Source: Candidatus Reconcilbacillus cellulovorans (GTDB lineage: Bacteria > Bacillota > Bacilli > Paenibacillales > Reconciliibacillaceae). Taken from it: a DNA stretch of 64,000 bases. The position numbers were made by a program, and so were the translations under genes. Below are positions 57,574 through 64,000 of this stretch, in pieces (within the stretch, counting starts at the first letter, position 1; each line of letters starts with the position of its first letter). The stretch covers positions 1 to 64,000 of the forward strand of contig MOXJ01000020.1 in the NCBI GenBank assembly GCA_002507565.1. Reading direction: 5' to 3'. Below the pieces are notes generated by a model. That model was given only the letters and a program-made list of their open reading frames with translations. It ran no database searches and was not told the DNA's origin.

Positions 57574-57619
57574 GAGCGGCGTGGCGGAGTCGATAAGCGG
57601 TGATGATTCCGCCTCGCTC
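57574..57619 (+). other. Intercistronic stem-loop between GH10 and GH6-GH5
   Basis: GAGCG and GGCGGA pair with TCCGCC and CGCTC, leaving a small internal bulge and a 19-base loop. No T-run follows. Confidence 0.7.
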
Positions 57620-57652
57620 GAGGACCGGTCGACTGCCACAGAAGGCTTTGTG

Positions 57653-57663
57653 AAGGAGGTGAT
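57653..57663 (+). promoter_or_regulatory. Unusually strong Shine-Dalgarno without a usable start
   Basis: AAGGAGGTGAT is a full match to the 16S rRNA 3' end, but the only ATG near it (57662) is 2 bases after GGAGG and encodes a 10-codon peptide ([10 protein letters not shown]). The GH6-GH5 start is about 100 bases further on. Such isolated sites can bind ribosomes and protect mRNA 5' ends (STAB-SD type). Confidence 0.5.
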
Positions 57664-57765
57664 GGACGGAAGATCCGAAAAAGAAAGAATATGAAGGTTT
57701 TGTGGGTTGGTTTTGGTAAAAAAGAATCCATGAGGAACCAAACGAAAGAGGGGAGTGACACAGGC

Positions 57766-60700
57766 ATGACGATGGCGTGGAAACAGCGCAGCGGATTGAT
57801 CGCGTTGATTTTGGCATTGGTAGCGGGTTTGCTGCTGCCATGGGGATCGCTGCCGAAAGCGGCGGCGGAGCCGCATGTGGACAATCCGTTTGTAGGAGCG
57901 ACGGCTTACGTCAATCCGGACTATGCGGCGCTGGTCGATTCGTCGATCGCGAGGGTGAGCGATCCAACGCTGGCGGCGAAGATGCGTACGGTCAAGACGT
58001 ATCCGACGGCGGTGTGGTTGGATCGGATCGCGGCGATTGACGGAGGGCCGGGAAGACGGAGCTTGGTGCAGCATTTGGATACGGCGTTGGCGCAGAAGCA
58101 AGGGAATACGCCGATTACGGCGATGTTTGTGATTTACAATATGCCGGGTCGGGACTGCGCGGCGCTGGCGTCGAACGGGGAGCTGCCGCTGACGCAGGAA
58201 GGGCTGCAGAGGTACAAGACGGAGTATATTGACCGAATTGCGGCAATTTTTGCAGATCCGAAGTATGCGGGAATTCGGATCGTGACGGTGATTGAACCGG
58301 ACGGCTTGCCGAACCTGGTGACGAACCTGAGCGATCCGGAATGCGCGCAGGCGAATTCAAGCGGAATTTATGTAGAGGCAGTACGATATGCGATCAACAA
58401 GTTGAGCGAAATTCCGAACGTGTATATTTACCTGGACATCGCGCATTCGGGATGGCTGGGCTGGGACAACAACCGGACCGGCGCGGTGCAGCTGTATACG
58501 AACGTGGTGCGAGGGACGACGAAAGGGCTTTCGAGCGTGGACGGGTTTGTGACGAACGTGGCGAACTATACGCCGCTCGAGGAGCCGTATTTGACGGATC
58601 CAAACCTGACGGTGGGAGGTCAGCCGCTTAAGTCAGCGAAGTTTTATGAGTGGAACCCGTATTTTGATGAAGTAGATTATGCGGCAGCGTTGCGGTCGGC
58701 GTTTATCAGTGCAGGGTGGCCGACGAGCATCGGGATGTTGATCGACACGAGCCGCAACGGCTGGGGCGGGCCGAACCGGCCGACGGGAGCGAGCGGGACG
58801 ACGGTGGACGCGTATGTGAATTCGGGGCGTGTGGACCGTCGGGCGCATCGCGGGCTGTGGTGTAACGTCAGCGGAGCGGGGATGGGAATGCCGCCGCAGG
58901 TGGCGCCGGCGGCGTATGCGTCGCAAGGGATCGAGGCATTCGTATGGGTGAAGCCGCCCGGGGAGTCGGACGGAGCGAGTTCGGAGATACCGAACGACGA
59001 AGGCAAGCGGTTTGACCGGATGTGCGATCCGACGTATACGACGCAATACGGGGTGTTGACGGGGGCGTTGCCGAACGCGCCGTTGGCGGGGCAATGGTTC
59101 CATGATCAGTTTGTGATGTTGGTGCAGAATGCGTATCCGGCGATTCCGACGAGCGGCGGTGGGACACCGACGCCGAGTACGACGGTGACGCCGACACCGA
59201 CACCGACGCCGACACCGACGCCGAGTGCGACGGTGACGCCGACACCGACACCGACGCCGACACCGACGCCGAGTGCGACGGTGACGCCGACACCGACACC
59301 GACGCCGACACCGACGCCGACGGTGACGCCGACGCCGACATCGTCGACAAGTTTTGTGGCCAGGCACGGGCAATTGAGAGTCGTGGGGAATCAATTGGTC
59401 GACCAAAATGGACAACCCATCCAACTAAGAGGCATTAGTTCTCATGGGTTACAATGGTATGGGCATTTCGTCAATCGAGACAGCCTCCGATGGCTCCGAG
59501 ATGATTGGGGAATAACAGTTTTCCGAGCAGCTCTGTATACTGCCGAACAAGGATATATCACGAATCCGTCTTTAAAAGAAAAAGTGAAGGAAGCTGTACA
59601 AGCCGCAATTGAACTCGGTATTTATGTGATCATCGACTGGCACATTTTGTCTGATGGCGATCCGAACACGTACAAGGAGCAAGCGAAAGCGTTTTTCGAT
59701 GAAATGTCGCGATTGTACGGCAGTTATCCGAACGTGATTTATGAGATCGCCAACGAACCGAATGGTGTGACATGGGAAGGACAGGTTAAGCCGTACGCTT
59801 CGGAGGTGATCCCGGTCATCCGTGCTAATGACCCTGATAATCTCATTATTGTCGGAACAACAACGTGGAGTCAGGATGTCCATCTTGCAGCAGATAGCCC
59901 GCTACCTTACAGCAACCTGGCGTACGCTCTGCATTTCTATGCCGGTACGCATGGTCAATGGTTGAGAGACCGGATCGACTATGCGAGGAATAAAGGCATC
60001 GCGATTTTCGTGAGTGAATGGGGGACAAGCACTTCGACAGGCGATGGAGGCCCCTATCTCACGGAGTCGCAACAATGGTTGGATTTCCTTAATGCTCGGC
60101 AGATCAGTTGGGTGAACTGGTCGTTGAGCGACAAGGCCGAGTCATCCGCAGCATTGTTGCCTGGCGCAAGCGCAACAGGTGGTTGGACGGACGCACAATT
60201 GTCTCAGTCGGGGCGTTTTGTTCGCGCTCAGATTCGCAGCGGTGTATTGACGCCGACACCGACGCCGACACCTACGCCTACGCCGAGTGCGGCGCCCACA
60301 CCGACGCCGACGGCCGGCGGCAGCCTGGTCGTGCAGTATCGCGCGGCGGACACGAACGCGGGCGACAACCAGCTGAAGCCGCATTTTCGGATTGTGAACC
60401 GCGGGACGACGAGCGTGCCGCTGTCGGAGCTTTCGATCCGGTACTGGTACACGGTGGACGGAGACAAGCCGCAGGTGTTCAACTGCGACTGGGCGCAGGT
60501 GGGTTGTTCGAACTTGCGGGGCAGTTTCGTGAAGCTTTCGACGGGCCGGACGGGGGCGGACTACTACATTGAGATCACGTTCACGTCGGGCGCGGGCAGC
60601 TTGGCGGCTGGGGGAAGCAGCGGGGACATTCAGGTGCGGATCAACAAGAACGACTGGACGAACTACAATGAGGCGAACGACTACTCGTATGATCCGACGA

Positions 60701-60774
60701 AGACGAGTTTTGCGGATTGGAACCGGGTGACGCTGTATCGCAACGGTCAGCTCATCTGGGGCGTCGAGCCTTGA
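57766..60774 (+). CDS. celD: Bifunctional cellulase GH6-GH5-CBM3
   Basis: Secreted enzyme of 1002 residues with two catalytic modules. A signal peptide (about 1-35, ends PKAAA) precedes a GH6 (about 37-460) with Asp130 in [15 protein letters not shown] and Asp179 in [11 protein letters not shown]6 exoenzymes attack the non-reducing end, complementing GH48. A Pro-Thr linker with a 48-base tandem repeat leads to a GH5 endoglucanase (about 527-825) with acid/base Glu664 (EIANEPNG) and nucleophile Glu751 (FVSEWGTS). A linker and a type-B CBM3 end it. Sampled rows of GH6 are about 77% GC and of GH5 about 42%, so this is a fusion of modules from different sources. AGGGGAGTG precedes the ATG at 57766. 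Confidence 0.95.
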   Translation: MTMAWKQRSGLIALILALVAGLLLPWGSLPKAAAEPHVDNPFVGATAYVNPDYAALVDSSIARVSDPTLAAKMRTVKTYPTAVWLDRIAAIDGGPGRRSLVQHLDTALAQKQGNTPITAMFVIYNMPGRDCAALASNGELPLTQEGLQRYKTEYIDRIAAIFADPKYAGIRIVTVIEPDGLPNLVTNLSDPECAQANSSGIYVEAVRYAINKLSEIPNVYIYLDIAHSGWLGWDNNRTGAVQLYTNVVRGTTKGLSSVDGFVTNVANYTPLEEPYLTDPNLTVGGQPLKSAKFYEWNPYFDEVDYAAALRSAFISAGWPTSIGMLIDTSRNGWGGPNRPTGASGTTVDAYVNSGRVDRRAHRGLWCNVSGAGMGMPPQVAPAAYASQGIEAFVWVKPPGESDGASSEIPNDEGKRFDRMCDPTYTTQYGVLTGALPNAPLAGQWFHDQFVMLVQNAYPAIPTSGGGTPTPSTTVTPTPTPTPTPTPSATVTPTPTPTPTPTPSATVTPTPTPTPTPTPTVTPTPTSSTSFVARHGQLRVVGNQLVDQNGQPIQLRGISSHGLQWYGHFVNRDSLRWLRDDWGITVFRAALYTAEQGYITNPSLKEKVKEAVQAAIELGIYVIIDWHILSDGDPNTYKEQAKAFFDEMSRLYGSYPNVIYEIANEPNGVTWEGQVKPYASEVIPVIRANDPDNLIIVGTTTWSQDVHLAADSPLPYSNLAYALHFYAGTHGQWLRDRIDYARNKGIAIFVSEWGTSTSTGDGGPYLTESQQWLDFLNARQISWVNWSLSDKAESSAALLPGASATGGWTDAQLSQSGRFVRAQIRSGVLTPTPTPTPTPTPSAAPTPTPTAGGSLVVQYRAADTNAGDNQLKPHFRIVNRGTTSVPLSELSIRYWYTVDGDKPQVFNCDWAQVGCSNLRGSFVKLSTGRTGADYYIEITFTSGAGSLAAGGSSGDIQVRINKNDWTNYNEANDYSYDPTKTSFADWNRVTLYRNGQLIWGVEP
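59160..59345 (+). repeat. 48-base tandem repeat in the GH6-GH5 linker
   Basis: A 16-codon unit encoding [16 protein letters not shown] starts at 59182, 59230 and 59278, the last incomplete. Expansion or contraction of this unit would change the spacing of the two catalytic modules. Confidence 0.9.
60316..60771 (+). repeat. CBM3 type-B copy 4
   Basis: Protein sequence identical to type-B copy 1 in GH9, including the preceding [11 protein letters not shown] linker. The DNA differs only at scattered third positions. This points to a recent copy event or gene conversion. Confidence 0.9.
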
Positions 60775-60793
60775 TTGCCAACCGACGGTATGG

Positions 60794-60824
60794 ACCTGGC
60801 GGACGGTAAGTCCGTTCGCCAGGT
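60794..60824 (+). other. Intercistronic stem-loop between GH6-GH5 and AA10
   Basis: ACCTGGCGGACGG and CCGTTCGCCAGGT pair along 13 positions (one G-T pair) with a TAAGT loop. It is followed by TCCTATAAAAACAACA rather than a T-run, and lies 58 bases before the AA10 start. Confidence 0.8.
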
Positions 60825-60882
60825 TCCTATAAAAACAACATCTCCGCTCGAAAAAACCTTGAAGGAAGGGAGAGGATTTTTT

Positions 60883-62838
60883 ATGAATCGACGCCTTATC
60901 GCCCGCCTCAGCGGCATGTTGGCGATGGTTCTCATCGCCGCAGTGTTGGCGTACGTTCCGAAGCCTGAACCGGCCGAGGCGCACGGAGGTATGGTGTTTC
61001 CAGCCACGCGAACGTATGCCTGTTATGTTGACGGCAAGGTTCACGGCAATGGCGGAGACTTGAACATGATCAATCCGGCGTGTCTTGATGCCTTGGCGAT
61101 CTCGGGCAACTATCAGTTCTGGAACTGGTTCGGAAATCTGATCAGTAATGCCGGAGGACGCCATAGGGAAATCATTCCTGACGGCAAACTGTGCGGACCA
61201 ACGGCCAGTTTTGATGGTATGAACCAGGCGCGTACAGACTGGTGGACGACTCGTCTGCAGCCGGGCGCAACGATTACGGTGCGAGTCAACGCATGGGCGC
61301 CGCATCCCGGCACGTGGTATTTGTATGTAACCCGGGACGGATGGGATCCGACACAACCGCTGAAATGGTCGGATCTGGAACCGACGCCCTTCAGCCAGGT
61401 GACTAATCCGCCGATCAACTCGAGCGGACCGGACGGGGCCGAGTACAGCTGGCAGGTGCAGCTGCCGAACAAGCAAGGGCGACACATCATTTATATGATA
61501 TGGCAGAGATCCGACAGTCCGGAGGCATTTTACAACTGTTCGGATGCGTATTTCGGATCGGGGCCGATTGCTTATGAATTTGGTGACCCGCGGGAAGGAG
61601 GAACGATGATTACGCCGCCGCCGTCGGGCACGACGCCGACACCGACGCCGACACCGACGCCGACACCGACGCCGACACTGACGCCGACACCGACGCCGAC
61701 ACCGACGCCGACACCGACGCCGACACTGACGCCGACACCGACGCCGACACCGACGCCGACATCGACGCCGACGTCGACACCGACGTCGACGCCGACACCG
61801 ACACCGACGCCTAGCGCGAGCGGCACCCTGCGTGTCGAGTATCGCGTGGGCGATTCCAGCGCCACCGACAACCAGATGAAACCGCAGCTGCGCATCGTCA
61901 ACACCGGCTCGCAAGCCGTGCCGCTGACCGAGCTGAAGATGCGCTACTGGTACACGAAGAACTCGACGCAGGCCGAACAATACTTCTGCGACTGGGCGCA
62001 GATCGGCTGCTCGAACATCCGGGCGCAGTTCGTGTCGCTGTCGCAGCCGGTCAGCGGGGCGGACAGCTACATCGAGCTGAGCTTTACGGGCGGAAGCATT
62101 CCGGCGGGAGGCAACACGGGCGAGATTCAGAACCGGATTCACTTCACGAACTGGATGAACTACAACGAAACGGACGACTGGTCGTACAACGGGGCGCAGA
62201 TGACGTGGGGGCCGTCGACGCGGATTACGCTTTATCGCAACGGCGTGCTGGTGTGGGGCACGGAGCCGGGCGGCGGATCGTCGCCGCCGACGCCGACGGT
62301 GACACCGACACCTACACCGACATCGACGCCGACACCTACGCCTACGCCGAGTGCGGCGCCCACACCGACGCCGTCGGCCGGCGGCAGCCTAGTCGTGCAG
62401 TATCGCGCGGCGGACACGAACGCGGGCGACAACCAGCTGAAGCCGCATTTTCGGATTGTGAACCGCGGGACGACGAGCGTGCCGCTGTCGGAGCTTTCGA
62501 TCCGGTACTGGTACACGGTGGACGGGGACAAGCCGCAGGTGTTCAACTGCGACTGGGCGCAGGTGGGTTGTTCGAACTTGCGGGGCAGCTTCGTGAAGCT
62601 TTCGACGGGCCGGACGGGGGCGGACTACTACATCGAGATCACGTTTACGTCGGGCGCGGGCAGTCTGGCGCCTGGGGCGAGCAGCGGAGACATTCAGGTG
62701 CGGATCAACAAGAACGACTGGACGAACTACAACGAGGCGAACGACTACTCGTATGACCCGACGAAGACGAGTTTTGCGGATTGGAACCGGGTGACGCTGT
62801 ATCGGAATGGTCAGCTCGTCTGGGGCGTTGAACCATAA
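60883..62838 (+). CDS. celE: Lytic polysaccharide monooxygenase AA10-CBM3-CBM3
   Basis: Secreted copper enzyme of 651 residues that cleaves crystalline polysaccharide oxidatively. The signal peptide (1-33) ends AEA so that mature protein begins with His34 ([12 protein letters not shown]), the first ligand of the copper histidine brace; His141 in [10 protein letters not shown] is the likely second. The AA10 module runs to about residue 240, followed by Pro-Thr linker, type-A CBM3, linker and type-B CBM3. Fusion to two cellulose binders argues for cellulose rather than chitin as substrate. GGAAGGGAGAGG precedes the ATG. Last of the five-gene set. Confidence 0.94.
   Translation: MNRRLIARLSGMLAMVLIAAVLAYVPKPEPAEAHGGMVFPATRTYACYVDGKVHGNGGDLNMINPACLDALAISGNYQFWNWFGNLISNAGGRHREIIPDGKLCGPTASFDGMNQARTDWWTTRLQPGATITVRVNAWAPHPGTWYLYVTRDGWDPTQPLKWSDLEPTPFSQVTNPPINSSGPDGAEYSWQVQLPNKQGRHIIYMIWQRSDSPEAFYNCSDAYFGSGPIAYEFGDPREGGTMITPPPSGTTPTPTPTPTPTPTPTLTPTPTPTPTPTPTPTLTPTPTPTPTPTSTPTSTPTSTPTPTPTPSASGTLRVEYRVGDSSATDNQMKPQLRIVNTGSQAVPLTELKMRYWYTKNSTQAEQYFCDWAQIGCSNIRAQFVSLSQPVSGADSYIELSFTGGSIPAGGNTGEIQNRIHFTNWMNYNETDDWSYNGAQMTWGPSTRITLYRNGVLVWGTEPGGGSSPPTPTVTPTPTPTSTPTPTPTPSAAPTPTPSAGGSLVVQYRAADTNAGDNQLKPHFRIVNRGTTSVPLSELSIRYWYTVDGDKPQVFNCDWAQVGCSNLRGSFVKLSTGRTGADYYIEITFTSGAGSLAPGASSGDIQVRINKNDWTNYNEANDYSYDPTKTSFADWNRVTLYRNGQLVWGVEP
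61618..61818 (+). repeat. Pro-Thr linker repeat in AA10
   Basis: About 65 codons of Pro-Thr with a few Leu and Ser interruptions, linking the AA10 domain to its first CBM3. The hexamer make-up is the same as in the GH9 linker. Confidence 0.9.
61819..62268 (+). repeat. CBM3 type-A copy 3
   Basis: Nearly the same as type-A copy 2 (LKMRYW for LKVRYW, SLSQPV for SLAQPV, GSIPAGG for GSVPAGG). Confidence 0.9.
62380..62835 (+). repeat. CBM3 type-B copy 5
   Basis: Terminal CBM3 of AA10. It combines the GGSLVVQ start of copies 1 and 4 with the [11 protein letters not shown] and QLVWGVEP variants of other copies, as a recombinant would. Confidence 0.9.
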
Positions 62839-62876
62839 TAACGGCAAGCACAACTCGGCCAGGTCGTTTCTCCAAA

Positions 62877-62912
62877 GCCCTTCTTTCGGAAGTATCGAAA
62901 GAAGGGCTTTCC
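62877..62912 (+). terminator. Terminator at the end of the cellulase cluster
   Basis: GCCCTTCTTTCG and CGAAAGAAGGGC form a perfect 12-base-pair stem with a 7-base loop, followed by TTTCCTTC. Unlike the internal stem-loops it has a T-rich tail. The gap 62913-63130 contains no other gene that I can support. Confidence 0.75.
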
Positions 62913-63130
62913 TTCTAAACTTTTTCGGGGTGACATCTAAAGTTTATCCCGTACTCGAAGGATCGAGAGAAACGATAGAATAGGCAATAAGTTACTGTAA
63001 ATCTTGTATGAACAGAAAGGAGATGATTACAAAAGGACGGATTCATCGTTTTTTTTCGAAAAGGTCGGCAGTAGGTCTGTTTGAGACGGGATCACACATG
63101 CATCAAATTGCAGAGAGGAGGAAAATGATA

Positions 63131-64000
63131 ATGCGAAACTGGCTCCAATGGGGCATGGTTGCGGCTTTGCTCGTTTTTACGGTATCGGTCGTCCCCCCGA
63201 AAGAAGCCGATGCAGGGCTAGCCAAGACAAAATTCTTGGGGAATGTCATCAACAATAGCATCCCTTCTGATTTTGCTGTTTACTGGAATCAGGTTACCCC
63301 TGAAAACGCTACCAAGTGGGGTTCGGTCGAATCCAGCCGCGACAACATGAACTGGTCGACGGCCGATATGATTTACAACTACGCTCGCAGTAACGGTTTT
63401 CCGTTCAAATTCCACACACTGGTCTGGGGGAGTCAGGAGCCCGGCTGGATCAGCGGGCTTTCGGCTGCAGAACAACAGGCCGAAGTGATCGAATGGATCC
63501 AAGCGGCCGGTCAGCGTTATCCCGACGCAGACTTCGTCGACGTCGTCAACGAACCGCTGCACGCCAAACCTTCCTACCGCAATGCCATCGGCGGAGACGG
63601 CTCGACAGGTTGGGACTGGGTCATCTGGTCGTTCGAACAGGCGCGCCGCGCATTCCCCAATTCCAAATTGCTGATTAACGAGTACGGCGTCGAGAACGAC
63701 CCGAATGCGGCGAGCCAATATGTCCAAATCATCAATCTGTTAAAAAGCCGCGGCTTGATCGACGGCATCGGCATTCAAGGTCATTATTTCAATCTTGACA
63801 CGGTTTCAGTCAGTACGCTGCGAACCACGCTCGGTATGCTTGCTGAAACAGGTTTGCCTATTTATGTGTCAGAACTGGATATTTCGGGTGATGACGCCAC
63901 GCAATTGGCTAGATATCAAGAAAAGTTCCCAATTCTATGGGAACATCCTTCTGTCCAAGGGATTACGCTGTGGGGCTATATTGAAGGTCAAACCTGGAGA
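63131..64000 (+). CDS. GH10 endo-xylanase, cut by the window end
   Basis: Secreted endo-beta-1,4-xylanase; 290 codons are present and the frame is open at the right edge. A signal peptide ends at about residue 28 (EADA), and the GH10 barrel starts at once with AKTKFLGNVINNSIP. Catalytic residues are Glu141 in DVVNEPLHAK and Glu248 in VSELDISG, with HTLVWGSQEPGW and WGYIEGQTW as further family motifs. The start at 63131 has GGAGG 9 bases upstream; an ATG at 63125 is too close. It lacks the N-terminal CBM of the other GH10 enzyme. Whether CBM3 or linker modules follow cannot be seen. Confidence 0.93.
   Translation, partial: MRNWLQWGMVAALLVFTVSVVPPKEADAGLAKTKFLGNVINNSIPSDFAVYWNQVTPENATKWGSVESSRDNMNWSTADMIYNYARSNGFPFKFHTLVWGSQEPGWISGLSAAEQQAEVIEWIQAAGQRYPDADFVDVVNEPLHAKPSYRNAIGGDGSTGWDWVIWSFEQARRAFPNSKLLINEYGVENDPNAASQYVQIINLLKSRGLIDGIGIQGHYFNLDTVSVSTLRTTLGMLAETGLPIYVSELDISGDDATQLARYQEKFPILWEHPSVQGITLWGYIEGQTWR

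Noticed and set aside
57691-57765. Longer start of the GH6-GH5 protein at 57691
   Set aside because: It would give the signal peptide an unusually long leading part; the ATG at 57766 has AGGGGAGTG at a good distance and begins a normal signal peptide.
59160-59345. CRISPR-like array in the tandem repeats
   Set aside because: The repeats are in-frame coding hexamers and a 48-base unit with no unique spacers, inside a continuous enzyme gene.

Overview
The window looks like chromosomal DNA of a GC-rich, spore-forming, aerobic member of the Paenibacillaceae. Support comes from the spore protease gpr, two spoIIP genes, yqxA, the Firmicutes helicase-loader pair dnaB/dnaI, a three-subunit succinate:menaquinone reductase (sdhCAB), a c-di-AMP riboswitch ahead of ktrBA, and YesM/YesN-type sugar regulation. 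The five large cellulase genes match, from memory and unchecked, the published CelA-E set of the compost thermophile 'Candidatus Reconcilbacillus cellulovorans', whose cellulases were reported as a glycosylated multi-enzyme complex. If that is right, the cluster is already described, and the fresh points are its regulation and its surroundings.

Layout. 0.1-24.8 kb is mostly conserved Bacillales housekeeping: comEC; a small heat-shock protein; an IclR/FAH-hydrolase pair; an ECF sigma/anti-sigma pair; holA; rpsT; gpr; spoIIP x2-yqxA-lepA-hemW with an RCC1-like lipoprotein attached; a YuiB-like protein; dnaB-dnaI; trxA; uvrC; and a CPBP protease. 24.9-27.2 kb is a riboswitch-controlled potassium transporter. 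27.2-31.5 kb holds a LysR regulator divergent from sdhCAB. 31.5-35 kb carries a CapA-like lipoprotein, a cation diffusion facilitator, a cobalamin adenosyltransferase and a DoxX protein.

35.2-40.6 kb is a three-gene glycosylation unit: a 1285-residue protein combining two membrane glycosyltransferase (GT-C) halves with two lectin-like domains, a polyprenol-phosphate sugar synthase and a GtrA-type protein. 40.6-47.3 kb is a sugar ABC transport locus whose sensor kinase gene has an in-frame TAG. 47.4-48.3 kb is a LysR regulator divergent from the cellulases.

48.6-62.8 kb is the centrepiece, five consecutive secreted enzymes: GH9-CBM3c-CBM3-CBM3, GH48-CBM3, CBM22/4_9-like-GH10-CBM3-CBM3, GH6-GH5-CBM3 and AA10-CBM3-CBM3. 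Together they supply endo-attack, exo-attack from both chain ends, xylan removal and oxidative cleavage. They have no dockerins or cohesins, but have Pro-Thr linkers of up to about 75 residues. A further GH10 xylanase runs off the right edge.

Main hypotheses. (1) The 35-40 kb unit O-glycosylates the Pro-Thr linkers. (2) Strong stem-loops without T-tracts in every gap of the cellulase cluster set enzyme ratios by RNA processing and stability. (3) The cluster is a mosaic: the GH10 and GH5 catalytic parts are far poorer in GC than neighbouring modules, while the CBM3 modules are nearly identical and appear homogenised by recombination. All coordinates and motifs were read by eye, and no database search was run.
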